The notes under the pieces: model-generated | Seen by the model: the letters and a program-made list of their open reading frames with translations, nothing else | Database searches by the model: none | Told to the model about the DNA's origin: nothing | NCBI GenBank assembly: GCA_963575745.1 | Contig: CAUYUJ010004762.1 | Coordinates: 1 to 64,000, forward strand | DNA from: Prorocentrum cordatum | Lineage: Eukaryota; Sar; Dinophyceae; Prorocentrales; Prorocentraceae | DNA length: 64,000 bases | Direction of reading: 5' to 3' | Shown here: piece by piece, positions 17,980-29,732 of the stretch | Position numbering within the stretch: position 1 is the first letter of the stretch | Layout of the letters: every line of letters begins with the position of its first letter | Made by a program: the position numbers and the translations under genes

Positions 17980-19363
17980 CTGGGCGCCGGCGGTAAACCG
18001 TCAACCTTTCTTACCGCCGGGGGACTCGCAGAGCTTCCTGACAATATATAATGTCGGAAAAAGTTGCAGAGAACGAATAGTTTTTCAGCCCAAGCGATTT
18101 CAGACCTCTCGATGCAACAGCCGAACGCCCCACGATGCTTCTCGATTGTCTTCTGCACGAGCTCTGTAGCTCTCCTACAGCCCGAGTTACGTGCGTTAAC
18201 CGACAGCACCTCTCAAGATGACTCGAACAAAACGAAAAGTTTAGCAAACCCAGCTCGAGTATCAGACCGAGTTCAGACCTCTGCATGCGACAGGCGGACG
18301 CGTCTGATGTCTCTGAATCGATTTCTGTGATTACCAGCCCTGCAGCCCCCCCCTACAGCCCGAGTGAAGTGCCGGAAACCGACAGCACCTCTCAAGATGA
18401 CTCGAACAAAACGAATAGTTTGGCAAACCCAGCTCGAGTATCAGACCGAGTTCAGACCTCTGAATGCGACAGGCGGACGCGTCTGATGTCTCCGAATCGA
18501 CTCCTGGGATTACCTGCTCTGCAGCCCCCCTACAGCCCGAGTTAAGTGCAGAAAGCCGACAGCATCTTTCAGGATGACTCGAACAATACGAACAGTTTCG
18601 CAGACCGAGTTCGAGCAGGAGACCGAGTTCCAAGCTCTAGATTCCACAGGCAGACGCGCCTGATGTCTCCAAATCGATTGCTGTCACCACCAGCACTGTA
18701 GCCCCCCTACAGCCCGAGTTAAGTGCAGAAAACCGACAGCACCTTTCAAGATGACTCGAACAATACGAACAGTTTCGCGATTCTGGATCGGGCAGCAGAC
18801 CGAGTTCAGACCTCTGGATTCAACAGACAAACGCGACTGATGATTCTGAATCGGTTTCTGTAAGTATCAGCCCTATAACTATCCGAAAGCTCGGGTTAAG
18901 TAGTCTGTCAAGAGACTCGAATAATACGAATAGGTTTGCGGACTAGCTCGGCTAGCAGACCGGTTTCAGACCTCTGCTTGGGACAGCTGAACGCGCCTGA
19001 TCATTCTCAATCGATTAGCTGTGCTTGCCAGCTCTGTAGCTGTCCTATATCTCGAGTTAAGTTCAGTATACTGACAGCGCGAATCAAGATGACTCGAAAC
19101 GGCCGATCTCGCCGCAGTGCTTTTTGGCAGTAAAAGCTATCTGATCGAGCTGAGATCAAGATGGCGAGCGGGAATAAGATCGAATATCACGTGAAAAAAT
19201 ACTAGAGCTCTAACGAATGGTTGAATTTCGAGAACAAAATTTTCAACCGACCAAAATTCCTCAAAATGTCCGTCGAGATTTTTCTTGCCAACTAGCTCTC
19301 CAGCGCCCCGGAATTACTCTTAAGCTTCTAGCAATAACTTGCTAAGGGAAGCTCTACGAGTTA
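17980..19363 (+). mobile_element. A5: family A, complete, near-identical to A4
   Basis: Long runs are shared with A4 at an offset of about 1,690 bp, including CAGGAGACCGAGTTCCAAGC. The inverted repeat is changed to ACTCGCAGAGCTTCC. The end abuts A6 directly at GAGTTA. Confidence 0.7.
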
Positions 19364-20212
19364 CTGGGCGCCGGCGGTAACCCGTCAACCTTTCTTACCG
19401 CCGGGGGACTCGTGGAGCTTCCTGACAATATATAATGTCAAACAAAATTGGAGAGAACGAATAGTGTTTTAGCCCAAGCGATTTCAGATCTCTCGATGCA
19501 ACAGCCGAACGCCCCCCGATGCTTCTGGATCCTCTTCTGTGCACGAGCTCTGTAGCTCTCCTACAGCCCGGGTTACGTGCGTTCATCGACAGCACCTCTC
19601 AAGATCACTCGAACAAAACGAATAGTTTGGCAATCCCAGCTCGAGTATCAGACTGAGTTCAGACCTCTGAATGCGACAGGCGGACGCGTCTGATGTCTCC
19701 GAATTGATTTCTGTGATTACCCGCCCTGCAGCCCCGCTACAGCCCGAGTTAAGTGCATAAAGTCGACAGCATCTTTCAGGATGACTAAAACAATACGAAC
19801 AGATCCGCGGACCGAGTTCGGGAAGCAGACCGAGTTTCGAGCTCTGGATTCCATTTGGACGGGCCTGATGTCTCCAAATCGATTGCTGTCACCACCAGCA
19901 CTGTAGCCCCCCTACCTGATGACGTGTGCGTACCAGCTCTGTAGCTGTCCTATATCTCGAGTTAAGTTCAGTATACAGCGAATCAAGATGACTCGAAACG
20001 GCCGATCCCGCCACAATGCTTTTTGGCAGTAAAAGGTACCCGATCGAGCTGAGATCAAGATGGCGAGCGGGCATAAGATCGAATATCACGGGAAGAAATA
20101 CTAGAACTCTGACGAATTGTTCGATTTCGATAACAAAATTGTCAACCGACCAATATTCCTCAAACTGTCCGTCGAGATGTTTCTTGCCAACTAGCTCTCC
20201 AGCGCCCCGGAA
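19364..20212 (+). mobile_element. A6: family A, internally deleted
   Basis: At about 19,915 the third monomer jumps to the last one (CCCCCCTACCTGATGACGTG), so some 250-350 bp of monomers are missing. It stops at CCCCGGAA, where a GC-rich module begins. Confidence 0.65.
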
Positions 20213-20474
20213 CCTGCTGGTCTCCAAAACCCGGATAGCCCAGCGCGAGACGCGCGCACAGACGCGTCTCGTCGCGCAAGCGCACCCCTGGCGCTGCGCG
20301 TGTCTCTGCGCTCGTCTCAGACGGTACGTGTCAGATTACCTGCACGCTTCACAGATGCGTGGTGGCGCTGGAGAGCTTGCCTCGCGCGCCCCTCAAAGGC
20401 TGCACCTGCTGGTCTCCCAAACACGGATAGCCCAGCGCGAAACGCGCGCACAGACGTCTCGTCGCGCAAGCGCA
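20213..20474 (+). repeat. G' module with an internal ~72-bp direct repeat
   Basis: CCTGCTGGTCTCCAAAACC through GTCGCGCAAGCGCA occurs at 20,213-20,284 and again at about 20,404-20,474. The part between includes CTCAGACGGTACGTGTCAG and GTGGTGGCGCTGGAGAGC. It stops at GCGCA, where A7 begins. Confidence 0.6.
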
Positions 20475-21417
20475 CTGGGCGCCGGCGGTAAACCGTCAAC
20501 CTTGGTTACCGCCGGGAGACTCGTAGAGCTTCCTACCAACATTCCGACTCATAGTGAATATTGTTTGACCTCTGAATGCGACAGGCGGACGCGTCTGATG
20601 TCTGCGAATCGACTCCTGTCATTACCAGCCCTGCAGCCCCCCTACAGCCCGAGTTAAGTGCAGAAAACCCTCAGCATCTCTCAAGATGACTCGAACAACA
20701 TAATAGTTTCGCAGACCTGATTCGGACAGCAGACCGAGCTCCGAGCTCTGGATTCGACAGACGGACGCGCCTGATGTCTTCAAATCGATTCCTGTGACAA
20801 CAAGCACTGTAGCCCCCCTCAGCGCGAGTTGAGTGAAGAAACCGAGAGCACTTCTCAAGATGACTCGACTAATACGAATAATTTCGCGATTCTAGATCGG
20901 GAAGCAGACCGAGTTTAGAGCTCTGGATTCGACAGACAAACGCAACTGATGATTCTGAATCGGTTTCTGTAAATATCAGCTCTGTAGCTGTCCTACAGCT
21001 CGAGTTAAGTACAGAAAAACCGAGAGTTCCTGTCAAGATGACTCGAATAATACGAATAGGTTTGCGAACCTAGCTCGGCTAACAGACCGAGTTCAGACCT
21101 CTGGGTTCAACCGGCGAACGCGCCTAATCATTCTACATCGATCAAGATGACTCGAAACGGCCGATACCGCCACAGTGCTTTTCGATAGTAATATTCACCC
21201 GATCGAGCTGAGATCAAGATGGCGAGCGCCAATAAGATCGAATATCACGGGAAAAAAATATCAGATCTCAAACGAATTGTTGAATTTTGAGAACAACATT
21301 TTCAAACGACCAAGTCAGCAAAAGTTCCGTCGAGATTTTTCTTGCCAACTAGCTCTCCAGCGCGCCGGAATTACTCTTAAGCTTCCAGCAACTAGCTTAG
21401 GGAAGCTCTACGAGTTA
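20475..21417 (+). mobile_element. A7: family A, complete, ~940 bp
   Basis: It has a second lead type after the head (CCTACCAACATTCCGACTC in place of CCTGACAATATATAATG). This defines a subfamily with A8, A9, A13, A15, A16 and A23. The inner tail reads TTTTCGATAGTAATATTCAC rather than TTTTTGGCAGTAAAAGG. Confidence 0.7.
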
Positions 21418-21777
21418 CTTGGTAGCGTCCAAAACCCGGAGAGCCAGCAGGCCCTTGGAGACGGGAAATCTTTTCCAGAGAACTCTCTGGGGCTTCCCTA
21501 AAGCGCTTCGAAGGCACTGCCAGGCACGCCCCCATGCGTGCCTGCACGCGTGCCTGCGCACGTGGACGCGTGCCTTCCTGCAATGCTCTCTCAAACCCTC
21601 CTGGGGCGCCTGCAAAGCTCTGTCGAACCTCTCTGACGCGATTCTGCATTGCTGCGGACCCGCTGCCGGGCCTGGCGAGTTGCTGCAGGGATCGTGAAGC
21701 GGCGGAGATGGGCTGCTGGCGGGCATCGCCACCGTCCGGCTTCTAATCTAAAACCCTCTAGCTCTCAGAGAGCTCTC
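21418..21777 (+). repeat. G module, complete copy
   Basis: It starts CTTGGTAGCGTCC and ends CTCTAGCTCTCAGAGAGCTC, with the terminal small palindrome AGCTCTC-A-GAGAGCT intact. It is followed by a G' piece. Confidence 0.6.
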
Positions 21778-21843
21778 CGGCGCAGACGCCTCGTCGCGCA
21801 AGCGCATTTCTGGCGCTGCGCGTGTCTCTGCGCTCGTCTCAGA
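21778..21843 (+). repeat. G' module, left piece
   Basis: GCAGACGCCTCGTCGCGCA to CTCGTCTCAGA. It stops where A8 begins and continues at 22,883. Confidence 0.65.
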
Positions 21844-22882
21844 CTGGGCGCCAGCGGTAAGCCGTCAACCTTGGTTACCGCCGGGAGACTCGTAGAGCTT
21901 CCTAGCTCGACTTAAGTTGAGACAGCACCTACCAACATTCCGACTTATAGTAAATATTTTTTGACCTCTGAATGCGACAGGCGGACGCGTCTGATGTCTG
22001 CGAATCGACTCCTGTCATTACCAGCCCTGCAGCCCCTCTACAGCTCGAGTTAAGTGCAGAAAACCCACAGCACCTCTCAGGATGACTCGAACAATACAAT
22101 AATTTCGCAGACCTAATTCGGGCAGCAGACCGAGTTCCGAGCTCTGGATTCGACAGGCGGACGCACCTGATGTCTTCAAATCGATTCCTGTGACCACCAG
22201 CACTGTAGCCTCTTCAGCGCGAATTGAGTGAAGGAAACCGAGAGCACTTCTCAAGATGACTCGATCAATACGAATAGTTTCGCGATTCTAGATCGGACAG
22301 CAGACCGAGTTCAGAGCTCTGGATTCGACAGACCAACGCAACTCATGATTCGGGATCGGTTTCTGTGAATATCAGCTCTGTAGCTGTCCTACAGCTCGAG
22401 TTAAGTACAGAAAACCGAGAGTTTCTGTCAAGATGACTCGAATAATACGAATAGGTTTGCGAACCTAGCTCGGCTAACAGACCGAGTTCAGACCTCTGGA
22501 TTCAACCGGCGAACGCGCCTAATCATTCTACATCGATTAGCTGTGCTTACCAGCTCTGTAGCTGTCCTAAAGCTCGAGTTATGTTCAGAAAACCGTCAGC
22601 GCGTATCAAGATGACTCGAAACGGCCGATCCCGCCACAGTGCTTTTCGATAGTAATATTCACCCGATCGAGCTGAGATCAAGATGGCGAGCGGGAATAAG
22701 ATCGAATATCACGGGAAAAAATACTAGAGCTCTAACGAATTGTTGAATTTTGAGAACGAAATTTTCAACCGAGCAAAAGTCACCAAAAGTTCCGTCGAGA
22801 TTTTTCTTGCCAACTAGCTCTCCAGCGCCTTCGAATTACTCTTAAGCTTCCAGCAACTAGCTTAGGGAAGCTCTACGAGTCA
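21844..22882 (+). mobile_element. A8: family A, complete, inserted in G'
   Basis: The head is CTGGGCGCCAGCGGTAAGC, so one stem pair is changed. The lead carries CCTAGCTCGACTTAAGTTG. It ends GCTCTACGAGTCA, and the next base continues the interrupted G'. Confidence 0.7.
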
Positions 22883-22977
22883 CGGTACGTGTCAGGTTGC
22901 CTCAAGCACGCTTCACAGATGCGTGGCGCTGGAGAGCTTGCCTGGCGCGCCCGTCAAAGGCTGTAAACTGGGGGCCG
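22883..22977 (+). repeat. G' module, right piece
   Basis: CGGTACGTGTCAGGTTGCC follows the CTCAGA left at 21,843. The uninterrupted form is seen at about 20,316-20,340. Confidence 0.65.
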
Positions 22978-23993
22978 GCGGTAAGCCGTCAACCTTGGTT
23001 ACCGCCGGGAGACTCGTAGAGCTTCCTAGCTCGACTTAAGTTGAGAAAACCGACAGCACCTACCAACATTCCAACTCATAGTGAATATGTTTTGACCTCT
23101 GAATGCGACAGGCGGACGCGTCTGATGTCTGCGATTCTACTCCTGTCATTACCAGCCCTGCAACCCCCCTACAGCCCGAGTTAAGTGCAGACAACGGACA
23201 GCACCTCTCAGGATGACTCGAACAATACAGTAGTTTCGCAGACCTAATTCGGGCAGCAGACCGAGTTCCGAGCTCTCGATTCGACAAACGGACGCGCCTG
23301 ATGTCTTCAAATCGATTCCAGTGACCACCAGCGAGTTGAGCGAAGAAAACCGAAAGCACTTCTCAAGATGATTCGACCAATACGAATAATTTCGCGATTC
23401 TAGATCGGGCAGCAGACCCAGTTCAGAGCTCTGGATTCGACAGACAAACGCAACTGATGATTCTGAATCGGTTTCTGTAACTATCAGCTCTGTAGCTGTC
23501 CTACACCTCGAGTTAAGTACAGAAAACCGAGAGTGTCTGTCAAGATGACACGAATACTACGAATAGGTTTGCGGACCTAGCTCGGCTAGCAGACCGAGTT
23601 CAGACCTCTGGATTCAACAGGCGAACGTGCCTGATCATTCTGAATCGATTAGCTGTGCCTACCAGCTCTGTAGCTGTCCTAAAGCTCGAGTTATCTTGAG
23701 AAAACCGTCACCGCGTGACAAGATGACTCGAAACAGCCGATCCCGCCCGTGTGCTTTTTGGCAGTGAAAGGTACCCGATCGAGCTGAGATCAAGATGGCG
23801 AGCGGGAATGAGATCGAATACCACGGGAAAAAATACTAGAGCTCTAACGAATGGTTGAATTTCGAGAACAAAATTTTCAACCGACGAAAAGTTACCAAAA
23901 GTTCCGTCGAGATTTTTCTTGCCAACTAGCTCTCCAGCGCGCCGGAATTACTCTTAAGCTTCCAGCAACCAGCTTAGGGAAGCTTTACGAGTT
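22978..23993 (+). mobile_element. A9: family A, complete
   Basis: The head is CTGGGGGCCGGCGGTAAGC. About 23,330 a deletion removes the CACTGTAGCCCC part of one monomer. The end inverted repeat is AAGCTTTACGAGTTA, with one mismatch. Confidence 0.7.
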
Positions 23994-24300
23994 ACTTGGT
24001 AGCGTCCAAAACCCGGAGAGCCAGCAGGCCCTTGGAGACGGGAAATCTTTTCCAGAGAACTCTCTGGGGCTTCCCTAAAGCGCTTCGAAGGCACTGCCAG
24101 GCACGCCCCCATGCGTGCCTGCACGCGTGCCTGCGCACGTGGACGCGCGCCTTCCTGCAATGCTCTCTCAAACCCTCCTGGGGCGCCTGCAAAGCTCTGT
24201 CGAACCTCTCTGACGCGATTCTGCATTGCTGCGGACCCGCTGCCGGGCCTGGCGAGTTGCTGCAGGGATCGCGAAGCGGCGGAGATGGGCGGCTGGCGGG
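23994..24300 (+). repeat. G module, truncated, fused to A monomers
   Basis: It is nearly identical to the copy at 21,418. It breaks at GGCTGGCGGGCA and passes straight into an A monomer (GCCCCCCTACAGCCC), so this is a deletion or recombination junction rather than a normal element head. Confidence 0.6.
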
Positions 24301-24935
24301 CAGCCCCCCTACAGCCCGAGTTAAGTGCAGAGAACCGACAGCATCTCTCAAGATGACTCGAACAATAAGAATAGTTTCGCGATTCTAGATTGGGCATCAG
24401 ACCGAGTTCAGAGCTCTGCATTCAACAGACAACGGCCACTGATGATTCTGAATCAGATTCTGTACGTATCAGCTCTGTAGCTGTCCTGTAGCTCGAGTTA
24501 AGTACAGAAAACCGAAAGCGTTTGTCAAGATGACTCGAATAATACGAATAGGGTTGCGGACCTAGCTCGGCTAACAGACCGAGTTCAGACCTCTGGATTC
24601 AACAGGCGAACGCGCCTAATCATTCTACATCGATTAGCTGTGCTTATCAGCTCTGTAGCTGCCCTAAAGCTGGAGTTATGTTCAGAAAACCGTCAGCGCG
24701 TATCAAGATGACTCAAAACGGCCGATCCCGCCACAGTGCTTTGCGATAGTAATATTTACCCGATCGAGCTGAGATCAAGATGGCGAGCGGAAATAGGATC
24801 GAATATCACGGGAAAAAATACTAGGGCTAAAACGAATTGTTGAATTTCGAGAAAAAAAATTCCAACCGACCAAAAGTCAGCAAAAGTTCCGTCGAAATTT
24901 TTCTTGCCAGCTAGCTCTCCAGCGCGCCGGAATTA
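24301..24935 (+). mobile_element. A10: headless family A remnant
   Basis: It keeps about two and a half monomers and the tail, and stops at CGCCGGAATTA, where A11 begins. The hairpin head and first monomers are missing. Confidence 0.65.
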
Positions 24936-26117
24936 CTGGGCGCCGGCGGTAAACCGTCAACCTTTGTTACCGCCGGGGGACTCGTAGAGCTTCCTGACAA
25001 CATGTAATGTCGAAAAAAACTACACAGAACAAACAGTTTTTCAGCCCAAGCAATTTCAGACCTCTCGGATGCAACAGCCGACCCCGATGCTTCTGGATTG
25101 TCTTTTGTTCGAGCTCTGTAGCTCTCCTACAGCCCGAGTTACGTGCGCAAATCGACAGCACCTCTCAAGATGACTCGAACAATACGAATAGTTTGGCAAA
25201 CCTAGCTCGAGTATCAGACCGAGTTCAGACCTCTGCATACGCGTCTGATGTCTCTGAATCGATTCCTGTGATTACCAGCCCTGAAGCCCCCCCTACAGCC
25301 CGAGCTTAGTGCAGAAAACCGACAGCGACTCTCAAGATGACTCGAACAATACGAATACTTTCGCCGACCCAGCTCGGGCAGATCGAGTTTCGACAGGCGG
25401 ACGCGCCTCATGTCTCCGAATCGATTCCAGTGATTCCCAGCCATGCAGCCCCCCTACAGCCCGAGTTAAGTGCAGAGAACCGACAAAATCTCTCGAGAAG
25501 ACTCGAACAATACAAAGAGTTTCGCGATTCTAGATTGGGCATCAGACCGAGTTCAGAGCTCTGCATTCAACAGACAACGGCCACTGATGATTCTGAATCA
25601 GATTCTGTACGTATCAGCTCTGTAGCTGTCCTGTAGCTCGAGTTAAGTACAGAAAACCGAAAGCGTTTGTCAAGATGACTCGAATAATACGAATAGTTTT
25701 GCGGACCTAGCTCGGCTAGCAGACCGAGTTCAGACCTCTGGGTTGAACAGGCGAACGCGCCTGGCAATTCTGAATCGATTAGCTGTGCTTACCAGCTCTG
25801 TAGCTGTCCTGAAGCTCGAGTTACGTTGAGAAAACCGACACTGCGTATCAAGATGACTCGAAATAGCCGATCCCGCCGGGACGCTTTTTGGCAGTAAAAG
25901 CTAGCCGATCGAGCTGAGATCAAGATGGCGAGCGGGAATAAGATCGAATATCACGGAAAAAATACTAGAGCTCAAACGAATTGTTGAATTTCGAGAACAA
26001 AATTTTCAACCGATCACAAAAGGTCCGTCGAGATTTTTCTTGCCAACTAGCTCTCCAGCGCCCCGGAATTACCCTTAAGCTTCCAGCAATGGCTTGCTAA
26101 GGGAAGCTCTACGAGTT
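24936..26117 (+). mobile_element. A11: family A, complete
   Basis: The hairpin is perfect (CCGGCGGTAA / TTACCGCCGG). A short monomer at about 25,380 has lost roughly 40 bp (GGGCAGATCGAGTTTCGAC). It ends CTACGAGTTA, followed by B sequence. Confidence 0.7.
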
Positions 26118-26343
26118 ATGGCTCCGCCAAGTGTTTTCATAGTAAAAGTGCGCGTACAGAGCTCATATTAAGACAGAGAGGCCCTCATAGTCGTTTACAG
26201 GTGCGGAAAATCTGCTTTATAAAAATGAATTGTTAAATATCCTTCAAAAAATTGCAAAACCACCCAAAAGTTGTCACATTGTCCGCCTCGGCCGGGTGGG
26301 CCAACTAGCTCCATCCCGCGCCGGAATTCCTCTAGCTCATCGA
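26118..26343 (+). mobile_element. Headless family B, left piece
   Basis: TGGCTCCGCCAAGTG to CTCTAGCTCATCGA is the right half of a B element. It breaks at CATCGA, where A12 begins. Confidence 0.65.
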
Positions 26344-27551
26344 CTGGGCGCCGGCGGTAAACCGTCAACCTTTGCTACCGCCGGGGGACTCGTAGAGCTT
26401 CCTGACAACATATAATGTCGAAAAAAATTACACATAATAAATATTTTTTCAGCCTAAGCAATTTCAGACTCTCAGATGCAACAGCCGAACGCCCTCGATG
26501 CTCCTGGATTGTCTTCGATACGAGCTCTGTAGCTCTCCTACAGCCCGAGTTACGTGCGCAAATCGACAGCACCTCTCAAGATGACTCGAACAATACGAAT
26601 AGTTTGGCAAACCTAGCTCGAGTATCAGACCGAGTTCACCTCTGCATGCGACAGGCGGACGCGTCTGATCTGATTCCTGTGCTTAACAGCCCTACAGCCC
26701 CCCCTACAGCCCGAGTTAAGTGCAGGAAACCGACAGCATCTCTCAGGATGACTCGAACAATACGAATATTTTCGCAGACTTAGTTCGGGGAGCAGACAGA
26801 GTTCGGAGTTCTGGATTCGAAAGGCAGACGCGCCTGATGTCTTCGAACCGACTCCAGTGATTACCAGCCCTGCAGCCCCCCTACAGCACGAGTTAGTGCA
26901 GAGAACCGACAGCGTCTCTCAAGATGACTCGAACAATACGAACAGTTTCGCGATTCTAGATCGGGCAGCAGACCGATTTCAGAGCTCTGGATTGAACAGA
27001 CAACGGCCACTGATGATTCTGGATCATATTCTGTACGTATCAGTTCTGTAGCTGTCCTGTAGCTCGACTTAAACACAGAAAACCGAGAGTGTCTGTCAAG
27101 ATGACACGAATACTACGAATAGGTTTGCGGACCTAGCTCGGCTAGCAGACCGAGTTCAGACCTCTGGATTCAACAGGCGAACGTGCCTGATCATTCTGAA
27201 TCGATTAGCTGTGCCTACCAGCTCTGTAGCTGTCCTAAAGCTCGAGTTATATTGAGAAAACCGTCACCGCGTGACAAGATGACTCGAAACAGCCGATCCC
27301 GCCCGTGTGCTTTTTGGCAGTGAAAGGTACCCGATCGAGCTGAGATCAAGATGGCGAGCGGGAGTGAAATCGAATATCACGGGAAAAAATACTAGAGCTC
27401 TTACGAATGGTTGAATTTCGAGAACAAAATTTTCAACCGACGAAAAGTTACCAAAAGTTCCGTCGAGATTTGTCTTGCCAACTAGCTCTCCAGCGCGCCG
27501 GAATTACTCTTAAGCTTCCAGCTAACTTGCTAAGGGAAGCTCTACGAGTTA
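26344..27551 (+). mobile_element. A12: family A, complete, inserted in B
   Basis: The head is intact and the end is AAGCTCTACGAGTTA. The following TGCCGAAGAGC continues the B element broken at 26,343. One monomer has a short deletion at about 26,668 (GTCTGATCTGATTCC). Confidence 0.75.
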
Positions 27552-27573
27552 TGCCGAAGAGCTCTACGAGGTA
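27552..27573 (+). mobile_element. Family B, right terminal piece (22 bp)
   Basis: TGCCGAAGAGCTCTACGAGG plus TA is exactly the missing terminus of the B copy at 26,118-26,343. Confidence 0.75.
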
Positions 27574-28533
27574 CTGGGCGCCGGCGGTAAACCAACAACC
27601 TTGGTTACCGCCGGGAGACTCGTAGAGCTTCCTAGCTCGACTTAAGTTGAGAATACCGACAGCACCTACCAACATTCTGAATCATAGTGGATATTTTCCG
27701 ACCTCTGAATGCGACAGACGGACGCGTCTGATGTCTGCGAATCGACTCCTGTCATTACCAGCCCTGCACCCCCCTACAGTCCGAGTTAAGTGCAGAAAAC
27801 CTATAGGATGATTCGAAGAATACAGTAGTTTCGCAGACCTAATTCGGGCAGCAAACCGAGTTCCGAGCTCTGGATTCGACAGGCAGACGCGCCTGATGTC
27901 TTCAAATCGATTCCTGTGGCCACCAGCAACTGCAGCCCCTCAGCGCGAGTTGAGTGAAGAAAACCGAGAGCACTTCTCAAGATGACTCAACCAATACGAA
28001 CCGTTTCGCGATTCTAGATCGGGCAGCAGACCGAGTAGACAGCTCTGGAATCGACAGACAAACGCACCTGATGATTCTGAATCAGTTTGTGTAAATATGA
28101 GCTCTGTAGCTGTTCTACAGCTCGAGTTAAGTACAGAAAACCGAGAGTTCATGTCAAGATGACTCGAATAATACGAATAGGTTTGCGGACCTAGCTCGGC
28201 TAACAGACCGAGTTCAGACCTCTCGATTCAACAGGCTGTGCTTACCAGCTCTGTAGCTGTCCTAAAGCTCGAGTTATCTTGAGAAAACCATCACCTTATA
28301 TCAAGATGACTCAAAACGGCCCATCCCGCCACAGTGCTTTTTGATAGTAATATTCACCCGGTCGAGCTAAGATCGAGATCGCGAGCAGAAATAAGATCGA
28401 ATATCACGGAAAAAAATACTAGAGCTCTACCGAAAGGCTGAATTTCGAGAACAACATTTTCAACTGAGCAAAAGTCAGCAAAAGTTTCGTCGAGATTTCT
28501 CTTGCCAACTAGCTCTCCAGCGCGCCGGAATTA
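27574..28533 (+). mobile_element. A13: family A, stops at GGAATTA
   Basis: This copy belongs to the CCTACCAACATTC lead subfamily. The head loop reads AACCAACAACC. Two monomers are shortened (at 27,800 and 28,230). It is interrupted by A14 at the most used site, GGAATTA before CTCTT. Confidence 0.65.
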
Positions 28534-28929
28534 CTGGGCGCCGGCGGTAAACCGTCAACCTTTGTTACCGCCGGGGGACTCGTAGAGCTTCCTGACAACA
28601 TAGAATGTAGAAAAAAAATAGAGAGAAAAAAAGTTTTTCAGCCCAAGCAATTTCAAACCTCTCGGATGAAACAGCCGAACGCCCCCGATGCTTCCCGATT
28701 CTCTGCTGTACGAGCTCTGTAGCTCTCCTACAGCCCGAGTTACCTGCGAAAATCGACAGCACCTCTCAAGATGATTTGAATCGAATAGTTTTTGCGATTC
28801 TAGATCGGGCAGCAGACCGAGTTCAGAGCTCTGGAGTCAACAGACAAAGGCCACTGATGATTCTGAATCAGATTCTGTACTGTCCTTTAGCTCGACTTAA
28901 GCACAGAAAACCCAGAGCGTCTCTCAAGC
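28534..28929 (+). mobile_element. A14: family A, only the left ~400 bp
   Basis: The head, the lead, one monomer and a partial last monomer are present. It ends in a monomer (GAGCGTCTCTCAAG) where E-type sequence follows, so the tail is missing. Confidence 0.6.
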
Positions 28930-28953
28930 AACTAGCTCCACTCTGCGCCCGAC
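28930..28953 (+). repeat. Fragment of an E/B end
   Basis: CAACTAGCTCCACTCTGCG matches the end region of family E, cut by the next head. Confidence 0.45.
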
Positions 28954-29346
28954 TGGGAACCGGCGGTACACCGTTAACCAAGTTACCGCCGGGCACCTCG
29001 TAGAGCTTGAGTACGCAGCACTTCTCCGTACACGTGAAGGAAGCTTCTCCAGCGAGAGCCGAAAAATATGAAAAATGACGATTTTTCGGTTTTCATACAG
29101 CGGGTTCCTCAAAATGTTTTCATAGTAAAACTGAACCTAGAGCCATGGAAAATTTACCAGCAGATACGCCAAAGCTTACTGCAGGGAATGAAAATCTCAC
29201 TTCCAAAAACGAACTTCAAAATTTTGCATAAAGTGAAAAACACCGACCCCAGGTTACCACATTCTCTCTTTTCGTCCGGCTGGCCAACTAGCTGCACCCT
29301 GCGCCCGAATTCCTCTTAGCTCTTTGCCGAAGAGCTCTACGAGGTA
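28954..29346 (+). mobile_element. Family E element, complete (393 bp)
   Basis: The head is CTGGGAACCGGCGGTACAC, then CACCTCGTAGAGCTTGAG. The body holds GACGATTTTTCGGTTTTC and CATAGTAAAACTGAACC. The end is GAAGAGCTCTACGAGGTA. This is the reference copy for the E pieces at 11,634 and 13,119 and for the right half of the D chimeras. Confidence 0.7.
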
Positions 29347-29379
29347 CTTGGTAGCGTCCCAAACGGGAGAGCGAAGACA
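29347..29379 (+). repeat. G module start, cut by B
   Basis: CTTGGTAGCGTCCCAAACG to GCGAAGACA. A similar CCCGGAGAGCGAAGACA lies before A20 at 37,169-37,185. Confidence 0.5.
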
Positions 29380-29732
29380 CTGGCGCCAGCGGTGAACCGT
29401 CAACCTGGTCACCGCCGGGAACCTCGTAGAGCTCCTTTCACGCGTAAGATGGCTTAGAGTCGAAAGAGAGAGCTTCTGGAAGCATTTCTCGAAAAGGGTA
29501 AAAATTGTTGTTTTTTCGTGTCGACAAAAAAATGGTTGCTCCGAGTTTTTTGATCGTAAAAGTGCGCCTACGAAGCTCATACGAGAGGCCCTCATAGTCG
29601 TTTACAGGTGCGAAAATCTGCTTTCTCAAAATGAATTGTCAAATATCTTTCAAAGAATTGCAAAGAGACCCAAAAGTTACCTCTTTGTCTTTTCTGGCCG
29701 GGTCGACCAACTAGCTCCACCCCGCGCCAGAA
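29380..29732 (+). mobile_element. Family B, left piece
   Basis: The hairpin GGCGGTGA / TCACCGCC is perfect. It breaks at CCGCGCCAGAA, where A15 begins. The expected continuation TTCCTCTAGCTC appears only at 37,151, after A15, A16, A17 and everything nested in them. Confidence 0.7.
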
